Part shown: positions 43,397 to 50,313 of the stretch, piece after piece
Layout of the letters: each line of letters begins with the position of its first letter
Position numbering within the stretch: position 1 is the first letter of the stretch
Origin: JBHELG01 sp046263195
GTDB taxonomy: Bacteria > Actinomycetota > Nitriliruptoria > Nitriliruptorales > JAHWKO01
Reading direction: 5' to 3'
DNA length: 50,313 nucleotides
Assembly (NCBI GenBank): GCA_046263195.1
Contig: JBHELG010000124.1
Coordinates: 1-50,313, forward strand
Translations under genes and position numbers: made by a program
Notes under the pieces: generated by a model
The model's database searches: none
Told to the model about the DNA's origin: nothing
What the model saw: the letters and a program-made list of their open reading frames with translations, nothing else

Positions 43397-43813
43397 CTAG
43401 GCCGCGTTCGTTCGCCGTGTCCTGGGTACACCTGCCTGGCGCAGAACCGCCGCCGGTACGCCCGCCTCACGCCAGGCTGTGTAGGTGATGCCCTTGCGCT
43501 CCGAGTAGTCCCGCACCGCCTCGATGAAGTCCCCTTCGAGTTGTTCGAGATCCGGCCGTTCCTCGAGTGCGGCTAGCCGCATCTCCGCGTCGAGTCGCCG
43601 CTGGATGAGCTCCACCCGCTTGGCCGCGTTCGACTCCTCGTCGATCTGCTGCTGCAGCTTTTCGATGCGGGTCTCAAGGGAGCGGCGATCCACCGGTCGA
43701 CCGGGTCGACGCTCCACGGATATTGCTTCGAGGTAGTCGCGGACCGCCCGGGCCTGCCGACGACCTTGCGCAAGGGCCTCCTTGTGCTCTTGGCTCATGC
43801 CTCCTCGGGGCAT
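43397..43813 (-). CDS. Conserved actinobacterial hypothetical protein, coiled-coil
   Basis: This 138-residue protein has three parts: a basic helix (SQEHKEALAQGRRQARAVRDYL), a central coiled coil (about residues 45-100, ETRIEKLQQQIDEES and VELIQRRLDAEMRLAALEE), and a C-terminal GITYTAWREAGVPAAVLRQAGV that looks like a helix-turn-helix. I recall similar unnamed proteins across actinobacteria. The function is unknown but DNA association is plausible. Two starts have good ribosome sites: ATG at 43813 (GGAGGGGAAG) and ATG at 43798 (GAGGAGGC). Confidence 0.8.
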   Translation of the reverse strand: MPRGGMSQEHKEALAQGRRQARAVRDYLEAISVERRPGRPVDRRSLETRIEKLQQQIDEESNAAKRVELIQRRLDAEMRLAALEERPDLEQLEGDFIEAVRDYSERKGITYTAWREAGVPAAVLRQAGVPRTRRTNAA

Positions 43814-44480
43814 CTTCCCCTCCGTTTCCTGTGCCGGGGCAATTCAAACTGTGTATCCGAGACCCGAATACCTACTGTTCCAGGCAGCCAGTCCACGACC
43901 ATTCAGAGCCCGTCACCCTCCAGGTTAAGGGTCAAACTTCGTACTGCCCAGCCTGAATCATGCTAGCGCTCTTTCCATCGAGAAAAGGATAGCCAGAGGT
44001 TCAGAGTCGGTCACAGGAACTTGTGCGTGTTTGAGCTGGCATGTCACAACCTCCCGGTTTCCACACGCATAGCTGAGCTGCTTCAGGGCCAGGAACAACT
44101 AAACCCGAGAGTTTCATGCGACTGGTGCGACTTGCGTATAGCGCGTGCGGAAGGGCGTTCATAGCGGCGAAAGCAGTTGAACTTCCCAATGCGTCCCTGC
44201 CCTGACGACCACGGGCCGCCAGTGACCCGAGCGATGGTCGGGTCGAGCCCACCCCCGACCGCGAGGAGCGGCGGGCGGCGCTCGTGCCACGAGCGCCGCT
44301 GGGAGACTCGGGTCCGATAGACGACGCTCCTCGCTTCCGGGCGGACGACTGTCACCTCTTTCGCGCTTCTCCCGTCGAGTAGTCGCATGGGCACAGCGGG
44401 CGTTGATAGGCTGCTCGGTACTCCGCACCGGCCTTCAACGTGGCCGGCCTGTCTCCGCGCACTTGACGTGAGGAGCTCTC
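43814..44480. other. 667-base gene-free region with reduced GC, upstream of pckA
   Basis: No reading frame here has supporting features. From about 43850 to 44160 GC falls to roughly 52-58%, well below the flanking genes. The segment near pckA holds a TANNNT -10 candidate (TAGGCT, 44407-44412) 69 bases before the pckA start. TAGCAT around 43961-43966 on the minus strand could serve the gene at 43813. An untranslated RNA or a decayed element cannot be excluded. Confidence 0.5.
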
Positions 44481-46025
44481 GTGTCCATCGATCTCCCCAA
44501 GGCAAAATCTGTTGCCGAGAATCCGACGCAAGACGAAATGCGCGAGTGGGCTCTCGCCCACCTCTCTCCGCGAGCGCAGATAACGGAGTTTGGAAACGTC
44601 AACTACGCCTCGCAGGTGACGGCCCGCCTCAAGAAGTCAACCTTCTTCGTCGCCGACGAGGAGATCTACCAGCAGCACATCTCTCGGGTCGAGGCCAAGG
44701 AGTGGGCACGCCGACAGGACGAGTACATAGCCGACCAGGACATGATCCTAATCGAGGGGTACATAGGGCCTGACCCCGAGTTCCGAACGGGAGCACGGCT
44801 CTACATAGAGAAGCGCCAGGCAAACGTCCCTGCCATGCAGGAGCAGCTCTACTTTCCCAAAGATGCCCTGTGGGAGCCGGAGTTCACCGTCATCTACACT
44901 CCTGGCCTGAAGGCGCCCGGCAAGCCGGATGACCGTCTCATCACCGTCGACCACGACACGTACGTCACGCGCGTCTTCGGGTCGGACTACTTCGGCGAGT
45001 CGAAGATGGGCGGTCTGCGAATGTGGAACAAGCTCGTCTTCGATCGAGGGGGGCTCGCTCTCCACGCGGGCTGCAAAGTGTTTCCTGCCGAGGACAACTC
45101 CGAAGGCCGGGAGAAGTGTGCGCTCATCATCGGGCTCTCGGGGACGGGGAAGACGACGACAACGTTCTGTCAGCAGCTGGGTTCGCTACCCGTACAGGAT
45201 GACTTCGTGGCGCTCATGCCCGGGGGGACGATACATACGAGCGAGAACGGCTGCTTCGCCAAGACATATGGCCTTGACCCCCACGACGAACCGACGATCT
45301 ACGGTGGAGTCACGCGCCGGGACGCCTGGCTCGAGAACGTCGGAGTCGACCCCAAGACGGGCAAGGTCGACTTCTTCGACACCTCCCACACGGCGAACGG
45401 GCGGGCGACCTTCCCGCTCGCCAACATCCGCCATCGCGACCCTCGCAATCTTCCCGAGGCCGATTGCCTCCTGATCCTCAACCGCAACGAGAACATCATC
45501 CCGGCGGTTGCGAAGCTGAAGCGTGACCAGGCTGCGGCCTATTTCGTGCTCGGTGAGACGAAGGGCACCTCCGCGGGTGGTGCAGCGGAGGATGGGAGGA
45601 ACCTGCGCGTCCCCGGCACGAACCCCTTCTTCTTCAACAACGACGCCTGGCAGGGAAATCGTCTGCTCGAACTCCTCGACACGCTCCCCGATCTCGAGGT
45701 CTATCTCCTGAACACCGGTCGCGTCGGGGGGCCCGAGACGAACGGGGACTCGAAGAAGGTGAAGATCTCGGACTCCTCCGCGATCGTGCACGCGATCGTC
45801 GAAAAGACGATCATGTGGGAGGACGATCCGGATTTCGGTTACAGCGTCGCCGCGAGTGTGCCTGAAGTCGACGACATCGAGCTCCTCCAGCCGCGGCGCC
45901 TCTATGAGCGGTGTGGACGCCTGGACGAGTACATGCAACGCGTGGCGGGGCTGAAGCTCGAGCGCATCGCGTACCTCGAGGCCTTCAGGGGTCTCGAAAG
46001 ATCGATCGTGGCGGCGGTGCGATAA
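44481..46025 (+). CDS. pckA: Phosphoenolpyruvate carboxykinase (ATP)
   Basis: The 514-residue enzyme is of the ATP type. It has the P-loop GLSGTGKTT at 218-226 and the FGSDYFGESKMGGLRMWNK region. The metal/ATP-binding LPVQDDFVALMPGG lies downstream, and FFNNDAWQGNRLLELLDTLPD lies near the end. It interconverts oxaloacetate and PEP at the start of gluconeogenesis. The GTG at 44481 has GAGGAGCTCTC upstream. Many actinobacteria carry the unrelated GTP form, so the ATP form is a lineage marker. It stands alone, with a long leader. Confidence 0.95.
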   Translation: MSIDLPKAKSVAENPTQDEMREWALAHLSPRAQITEFGNVNYASQVTARLKKSTFFVADEEIYQQHISRVEAKEWARRQDEYIADQDMILIEGYIGPDPEFRTGARLYIEKRQANVPAMQEQLYFPKDALWEPEFTVIYTPGLKAPGKPDDRLITVDHDTYVTRVFGSDYFGESKMGGLRMWNKLVFDRGGLALHAGCKVFPAEDNSEGREKCALIIGLSGTGKTTTTFCQQLGSLPVQDDFVALMPGGTIHTSENGCFAKTYGLDPHDEPTIYGGVTRRDAWLENVGVDPKTGKVDFFDTSHTANGRATFPLANIRHRDPRNLPEADCLLILNRNENIIPAVAKLKRDQAAAYFVLGETKGTSAGGAAEDGRNLRVPGTNPFFFNNDAWQGNRLLELLDTLPDLEVYLLNTGRVGGPETNGDSKKVKISDSSAIVHAIVEKTIMWEDDPDFGYSVAASVPEVDDIELLQPRRLYERCGRLDEYMQRVAGLKLERIAYLEAFRGLERSIVAAVR

Positions 46026-46222
46026 GCCTCCTGTCTCGCGCTACGTCGCGATGCCGTCGAAGGCGACGACATCAGCGCTGTACGCGGTCGTAGCAGACAC
46101 GTGGCGCCTCGGACGTCGGCGAGCCGTGCCCGTCGTCAGGCAGGCGGTCCAGCGGACGGCCCGATCAAGCGTCAGCTGCCCGCTGGTAGTAGCTTTCCGC
46201 TCGTCGCTTGAGGGGGAGCACG

Positions 46223-47122
46223 ATGGCGACCTCCGAATCCGCCATCGGCACTGTCATCGTCTCGTACGAGTCGCAGGCCGTGCTGCCTCGCCTACTCGCC
46301 TCCCTGGCCCGCTACGAGCCCGAAACCCCCGTTGTCGTGGTGGACAACGCGAGCCCTTCCGGTCAGCCTGACATCAGCGCCTACCGGAGAGAGGGCGGCG
46401 TTCCCGGCAACCTGGTGGACCTCGTCGTGCTGCCGGAGAACCGTGGGTACGGGGTTGCCTGCAACATCGGCGTGGAGCGTCTGCGGCGCTATGGTCCCCG
46501 CTATCTCGCCTTCCTCAACCCCGACATCCGGCTGGCAGGTCCCTCTCTGACCGAGCTCACGGAGGCGCTCGACGCGAGACCACGAGTCGGCGTGGCATCC
46601 GGGGTGGTGGTCGACGAGGAGGGGAGGCGGGTGCACTCCGTATGGGGTCCGAACTCCCAGCTGCGCGCACTCTGGTTCTCGAGCGCTTGGCCGGGGAGAC
46701 GTGCGAGGGCATTGATCCGCCGGCTGATGCGTCGCGGCCTCTCCTCGTCCCGGACCCTCCTGGAGGACTTGCGCTCGGAAGGGCACGTTCTCGGTGGAGT
46801 GATGGTCGTTCGGGCCGTCTGCTTCGACGAGGTCCACGGCTTCGACGAGGACTTCTTTCTCTACTGGGGAGACGCGGACCTGTGCGAACGCATCCGTGTG
46901 AGCGGAGCGGAGGTCCGCATCCTCGATTGCACCCCCTTCGTCCATGCCCCTGCGAGCGGAAGCAAGGGGATCGACGACGAGCAGCGCTGGGAGTGGTACT
47001 CGGAAGGGGCGCGCACATTCGCTCGAAAGCACCTCTCGCCGGGCCAGGCTCAGCAGTTGGAGGCGGCCTTGGAACTCGGGCATCGTCTGCGTCAGTTACG
47101 CACTCAGCGCCCGTCCCGCTGA
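46223..47122 (+). CDS. Family 2 glycosyltransferase
   Basis: This 299-residue GT-A enzyme of the rhamnosyltransferase-like GT2 type starts with GTVIVSYESQAVLPRLL. A VVVVDNASP nucleotide-sugar site, ENRGYGVACNIGV, a metal-binding FLNPDIRL, and the acceptor-side motif GFDEDFFLYWGDADLCERIR follow. Such enzymes add sugars to cell-wall or polysaccharide intermediates at the membrane. Donor and acceptor are unknown. The ATG at 46223 has AGGGGGAG upstream. No other polysaccharide gene adjoins. Confidence 0.92.
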   Translation: MATSESAIGTVIVSYESQAVLPRLLASLARYEPETPVVVVDNASPSGQPDISAYRREGGVPGNLVDLVVLPENRGYGVACNIGVERLRRYGPRYLAFLNPDIRLAGPSLTELTEALDARPRVGVASGVVVDEEGRRVHSVWGPNSQLRALWFSSAWPGRRARALIRRLMRRGLSSSRTLLEDLRSEGHVLGGVMVVRAVCFDEVHGFDEDFFLYWGDADLCERIRVSGAEVRILDCTPFVHAPASGSKGIDDEQRWEWYSEGARTFARKHLSPGQAQQLEAALELGHRLRQLRTQRPSR

Positions 47123-47170
47123 GTCCGGTCCCATGTCACTACCCCGCCCAATACCCTCGAGTCGGACGGT

Positions 47171-47545
47171 CTAATCCTGGAGCCAGCGTCGCACGACGTC
47201 TCGCATCGAGAGGATGCCAACCACGCGACCGCCGTCGACGATTACGACGTGGCGGAAACCACCACGGATCATGGCCCCGGCCGCTTCGACGAGGGATGCG
47301 GTCGGTTCACAGACGGTCGCGTCTTCAGTGAGGTAGTCACCGACGACCGCCAGCGACGGGTCTTCGCCCTTGGCTACCGCCCGTAGCATGTCCCGCTCCG
47401 TGATGATTCCAGGACCCTGGCCGTCGGGGTCGACGATGACCGCTGAGCCGACATTGTGCTCGGCCATCTTCTGGGCAGCCTGCTGGAGCGTGTGGTTGGG
47501 GCCCACGGTCACCACGGCTGGAGTCATCGCACTATGAACGTCCAC
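47171..47545 (-). CDS. Tandem CBS-domain protein
   Basis: The 124-residue protein consists of two CBS domains. The first has TPAVVTVGPNHTLQQAAQKM and GSAVIVDPDGQGPGIITERDMLRAV. The second has VCEPTASLVEAAGAMI and FRHVVIVDGGRVVGILSMRDVV. Such modules bind adenosine nucleotides and act as energy sensors, here as a stand-alone unit with an unknown target. The GTG at 47545 has GGAGGTTGGTC upstream. A longer start at 47593 lacks a ribosome site. Confidence 0.9.
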   Translation of the reverse strand: MDVHSAMTPAVVTVGPNHTLQQAAQKMAEHNVGSAVIVDPDGQGPGIITERDMLRAVAKGEDPSLAVVGDYLTEDATVCEPTASLVEAAGAMIRGGFRHVVIVDGGRVVGILSMRDVVRRWLQD

Positions 47546-47756
47546 GACCAACCTCCGACACCCGAGCAAGGGTAGCCCTCGGCACACGTGCACCGGAAGG
47601 TGCCGAAGGGCAGCGACGGTGCCTCAGCTTGACCACAGCCCACATGCCGGCTTGCAGAGATGATCGAGCAGGGCCGTCCGTTCGTACGTCTTCTCTTGCG
47701 TGCGCCAACTCGCCTGTATTGTGACAGTGGGAAGTGAAAGAGATGCGCTTGGTAGC

Positions 47757-47775
47757 CCGCCCTGCCGGAGGGCGG
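47757..47775 (+). repeat. GC hairpin in the leader of a small membrane protein gene
   Basis: CCGCCCT pairs with AGGGCGG over 7 bp around GCCGG, about 12 bases before the ribosome-binding site of the gene at 47800. A possible -10 (TATTGT) lies upstream near 47717-47722. Confidence 0.45.
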
Positions 47776-47799
47776 TTGCAACTCCAGGAAGGAGCAGCC

Positions 47800-48048
47800 A
47801 TGGCGCACGAACACCACCCGCATGAGCGCCGCGAGCGGGAGATCATCGTCGAGCGAGGGAGGGGTGGGCCTGGCGGGCTCATCGCGGCCATCGTCGCGGT
47901 GGTGTTGCTCGCCCTTCTGGTTTGGTTCCTTTTCACGAACTTCCTGGGCGGGCAGAGCTCGGAGAACGAGGTCGACCTTCCTGAGAGGATCGACGTGAAC
48001 GTGGATGAGCAGGGCGGCCCGGGCGGCGGATTGCAGCAGCCGCAATAG
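47800..48048 (+). CDS. Small single-helix membrane protein
   Basis: This is an 82-residue protein with a His/Glu/Arg-rich N-terminus, a Gly-rich hinge, one strong membrane helix (LIAAIVAVVLLALLVWFLFT, about residues 28-47) and an acidic, Gly-rich C-terminal tail. The arrangement suggests an N-in, C-out orientation. I recognise no family. The ATG at 47800 has AGGAAGGAG upstream, which supports translation. Confidence 0.78.
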   Translation: MAHEHHPHERREREIIVERGRGGPGGLIAAIVAVVLLALLVWFLFTNFLGGQSSENEVDLPERIDVNVDEQGGPGGGLQQPQ

Positions 48049-48094
48049 CGGCGGCTGAGCTGACGGCTGCAGAGCGGGGATCTCCGCCTACGCC

Positions 48095-48982
48095 TCAGGG
48101 GCCGGTCAGACTGGCGCCGGTGAGTGCGTCGAGCCCGAGATTCGCGTAGATCTCACGCGTCGCTGTGGAGCGGTTCAGGGTGTAGAAGTGGAGCCCCGGC
48201 GCACCCTCTGCGAGGAGCCGCTCGCACAGTTGGGTAGCGACCTCCACGCCAATCCGCCGCACCTCATCCGGATCATCGGCGACGGCATAAAGACGATCGG
48301 CGAGGTCCGGGGGGAAGGCGGCCCCCGAAAGCTCCGCGAAGCGATGCACCTGCTTCACGTTCGTGACCGGCATGATTCCGGGTATCACCGGCTTGTCGAC
48401 GCCGAGACGGACGAGATCCTCGATCATGTCCAGGTAATCCCGTGCCCGGAAGAAGAACTGCGTGATGCCGAAGTCCGCCGCCTGCAGTTTGGCGGCGAGA
48501 TAGTGGCGATCGCTTCCCAGATCACGGGCCTGCGGATGACCTTCGGGATGGGCCGCAATCCCGACGGAGAAGTCGCCGAGCTCACGCACCAGTTCGACGA
48601 GCTCGATCGAGTAGCGCAGGTCACCTGCCGTCATGTTCGGCTGGTCTCGCGGCGGATCGCCACGCAGGGCAAGGATGTTCTCGACTCCCGCGTCCTTGTA
48701 GCGCTGGAGAATGTCGACCAGGTCTTGCCGCTGGTGCCCCACGCAGGTCAAGTGGGCCATCGGAGTCATCGACGTGTGCCGCAGCACGTCAACGACGATG
48801 CGGTGAGTGCGGTCCCGGGTCGACCCCCCCGCCCCATAGGTGACCGATACGAATGAGGGCCGCAGCGGCTCGAGGGTCCTCAAGGTCTCTCGGAGGTTCC
48901 GCTCGCCTTCGTCCGTCTTGGGCGGGAAGAACTCGAACGACACGGTTCGTCCCTGTGCCACGAGCTCGGCGATTCTCGTCAC
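48095..48982 (-). CDS. metF: Methylenetetrahydrofolate reductase
   Basis: The 295-residue FAD-dependent TIM barrel starts with VSFEFFPPKTDEGERNL, contains the conserved FVSVTYGAGGSTRD, then LALRGDPP, FGITQFFF and VIPGIMPVTN, and ends with GLHFYTLNRS. It makes methyl-THF for methionine synthase. The GTG at 48982 has CCAGGAGAGTCC upstream. metH lies on the same strand beyond one opposing gene. A structured RNA candidate precedes it. Confidence 0.96.
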   Translation of the reverse strand: MTRIAELVAQGRTVSFEFFPPKTDEGERNLRETLRTLEPLRPSFVSVTYGAGGSTRDRTHRIVVDVLRHTSMTPMAHLTCVGHQRQDLVDILQRYKDAGVENILALRGDPPRDQPNMTAGDLRYSIELVELVRELGDFSVGIAAHPEGHPQARDLGSDRHYLAAKLQAADFGITQFFFRARDYLDMIEDLVRLGVDKPVIPGIMPVTNVKQVHRFAELSGAAFPPDLADRLYAVADDPDEVRRIGVEVATQLCERLLAEGAPGLHFYTLNRSTATREIYANLGLDALTGASLTGP

Positions 48983-49050
48983 GGACTCTCCTGGTCTCGT
49001 TCACCAGCGGCCGTCGCCTGAGGCTTCAGCCTGGGGCATCGAGCAGGAAC

Positions 49051-49117
49051 GGTCCCGCGAGGGTAGGCAGTTCGAACCTGCGATGCACGGGGTCGTCCGA
49101 CCTGCCCGGGACCTACC
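49051..49117 (-). promoter_or_regulatory. Possible structured RNA in the metF leader
   Basis: About 70 bases before metF, GGTCCCG (49051-49057) is complementary to CGGGACC (49107-49113). GGTAGG (49062-49067) is complementary to CCTACC (49112-49117). GCAG-TTCGAAC-CTGC forms a tight inner hairpin (49067-49081), and GGCAG can also pair with CTGCC (49102-49106). Mutually exclusive pairings next to a methionine-cycle gene suggest a cis-regulatory RNA. It matches no class I know and is not a tRNA. Confidence 0.4.
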
Positions 49118-49250
49118 GTCTCCAGCAAGCAAGGCCGGCCTTGTCCCCATGGGTCTCGGCCTGCCGACTTGACCAAGACGGGGATGGAGGTGGGAAGGCC
49201 TGATTTCGGGGGAGAGGTCGTTATGCGGTCTTGGGCCTGCGGGACCGCTG

Positions 49251-49913
49251 ATGGGGCAAATCATCGACATTCCGGACCTTGGCAGCCGTAGGAGGACGAG
49301 ACACGATGGTTTAGGCCCGGAAGGCGGCGCGGTGGCTGAAGCTGGCAGCGGATTCGGGCGGGCTGGCCCTCCGCCAGGAGAGCCTGTGCGCTTCGAGCTC
49401 GGATTTGACGGGATCGACCGGGAGGCGATCCACGTCGAGGAGACGGACAAGGTTCCGTTCGACGAGCAGTACGTCGATCTCGACCATGTGGCACGCTACG
49501 GCACTCTCGAGGACCTCATCGACGGGTTCATCGACGCTTACAACGCCCACGACCTCGAGAGCCTCTTCGAGCTGCTCAGTGACGAGGTGGAGCTGCCTGG
49601 TCTAGGGATCGACCGAAGCGGTTTCTCCGCCGCCGTCGAGGGCGTCTGGGATCAGCGACCGAACGCGGTGCTGACCCGTGGACTCCTGGAAGAGAGGCCA
49701 ATAGCCGTGCTGTGGGATCTGGGCGAGGGCAACGCCTGGTCACGGATGGCGCTCTTCGCCTTCGAGACCGCCGACGACGACAGTGAGATCGGTCTCGTCG
49801 AACTCATCGACGACGCCGCGAGCATCGAGACGGCCGAGACCGATGAGCCGGAGTCTGACGTTCCCGAGGGGGTCCGCTGGGAGGAATGGTACGAGGGTGC
49901 GGATGGCGAGTGA
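49251..49913 (+). CDS. NTF2/SnoaL-like protein
   Basis: The 220-residue protein has a disordered Gly/Pro/Arg-rich N-terminus (about 45 residues) and an NTF2-like cone domain. The domain begins TLEDLIDGFIDAYNAHDLESLFELLSDEVELPGLG and ends SRMALFAFETADDDSEIGLVELIDDA. A very acidic tail follows. SnoaL-like proteins may be enzymes or ligand binders, and nothing identifies a substrate. The ATG at 49251 has a weak ribosome site, so an internal start before the NTF2 domain (GTG near 49386) is possible. It lies between metF and metH on the opposite strand. Confidence 0.75.
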   Translation: MGQIIDIPDLGSRRRTRHDGLGPEGGAVAEAGSGFGRAGPPPGEPVRFELGFDGIDREAIHVEETDKVPFDEQYVDLDHVARYGTLEDLIDGFIDAYNAHDLESLFELLSDEVELPGLGIDRSGFSAAVEGVWDQRPNAVLTRGLLEERPIAVLWDLGEGNAWSRMALFAFETADDDSEIGLVELIDDAASIETAETDEPESDVPEGVRWEEWYEGADGE

Positions 49914-49939
49914 CCGGGCATAGCCCCGTCCCGGTCCCG

Positions 49940-50313
49940 TCAACGTGCCGAGAAGTATTTTGCCTCGGGATGATGGGCGACGATGGCGGAAGTCGACTGC
50001 TCAGGATCAAGCATGTACTCGTCGGTGAGACGCACACCGATCGGAGTGGGGTCGACGAGACGAAAGAGCTTCTCCTGGTCCTCGAGGCGGGGACAGGCCG
50101 GGTAGCCGAAGGAATAGCGTGAGCCCCGGTAGCCCTGACGGAACAGCCCTTCCTTCGTGTCAGCGTCCTCGTCCGCGATGCCGAGTTCCTGTCGAATTCG
50201 CTGGTGCCACAGCTCCGCGAGGGCCTCGGCCATCTCGACCCCGAAGCCGTGCGCGAACAGGTAGTCCTGATAGCTGTCAGACGCGAAGAGCTCCGCCGCA
50301 ACAGTGCTGATGC
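49940..50313 (-). CDS. metH: Cobalamin-dependent methionine synthase, C-terminal end (partial)
   Basis: The last 124 codons of an open frame that runs off the right edge. The segment matches the MetH activation (AdoMet-binding) domain: DYLFAHGFGVEMAEALAELWHQRIRQELG, then the hallmark GYRGSRYSFGYPACP, GVRLTDEYMLDPEQSTSAIVAHHPEAKYF and the stop. This domain reactivates the B12 cofactor with SAM. The catalytic domains lie outside the window. metF is 1 kb downstream and supplies its methyl donor. Confidence 0.93.
   Translation of the reverse strand, partial: ISTVAAELFASDSYQDYLFAHGFGVEMAEALAELWHQRIRQELGIADEDADTKEGLFRQGYRGSRYSFGYPACPRLEDQEKLFRLVDPTPIGVRLTDEYMLDPEQSTSAIVAHHPEAKYFSAR

Noticed and set aside
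43310..43576. Plus-strand frame with ATG at 43310
   Set aside because: Weak ribosome site and overlap with the well-supported minus-strand gene at 43397-43813.
49040..49117. tRNA-like segment with a TTCGAAC loop, considered as tRNA-Sec
   Set aside because: The T-like stem is only 4 bp, no matching acceptor stem or anticodon arm of the right size exists, and the closed segment is too short.

Overview
The window reads as chromosomal DNA of a high-GC actinobacterium (Actinomycetota), probably a deep-branching lineage. Supporting this are a fused E2-E1 Kgd, CarD, a DUF3263 protein, a TIGR03086 protein, an actinobacterial Holin-X-type protein, and frequent GTG and TTG starts with good Shine-Dalgarno sequences. 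Genes are densely packed. I see no transposase, integrase or CRISPR array. The lineage below phylum is inference.

Layout: 0.3-2.3 kb holds a PP2C phosphatase, a methyltransferase and a cupin. 2.3-7.4 kb holds kgd, overlapped by a solo NuoF-like flavoprotein. 7.5-11.7 kb holds small metabolic genes: a TIGR03086 protein, a class II aldolase, an operon of an unknown protein with nitrobindin and dodecin, and a class I amidotransferase. 11.8-14.4 kb holds the most interesting unit: a SAM-I riboswitch and intrinsic terminator controlling a threonine-synthase-like PLP enzyme, a MoaD/ThiS-like sulfur carrier ending Gly-Gly-Thr, and a LarE-like PP-loop sulfur transferase. 14.4-18.8 kb holds an AI-2E permease, a LytR_C protein, DUF3263, tRNA-Thr(UGU), a Holin-X protein and a cupredoxin lipoprotein. 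18.9-23 kb is a ferric-iron ABC transporter behind a DtxR/IdeR-like box.

24-32 kb keeps an ancient order: radA-disA-carD-ispD-ispF-cysS-rlmB-sigma factor, close to that of Bacillus. 32-38 kb holds an NAD malic enzyme, mutY, selB and selA. 38-41 kb is a TPP-riboswitch operon, thiO-thiS-thiG-thiE. 41-50 kb holds two unknown actinobacterial proteins, a repeat-bearing lipoprotein, ATP-type pckA, a GT2 glycosyltransferase, a CBS pair, a small membrane protein, metF, an NTF2-like protein and the C-terminal end of metH.

Two themes recur. The first is sulfur and one-carbon metabolism: the SAM-controlled operon, metF and metH, thiamine sulfur transfer, and selenocysteine. The second is central carbon metabolism: kgd, malic enzyme and pckA. 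The leading hypothesis is that the SAM-controlled triad makes a sulfur amino acid, probably homocysteine, from a protein-bound thiocarboxylate. LarE-type chemistry (adenylate a carboxylate, then convert it to a thiocarboxylate) would charge the carrier.
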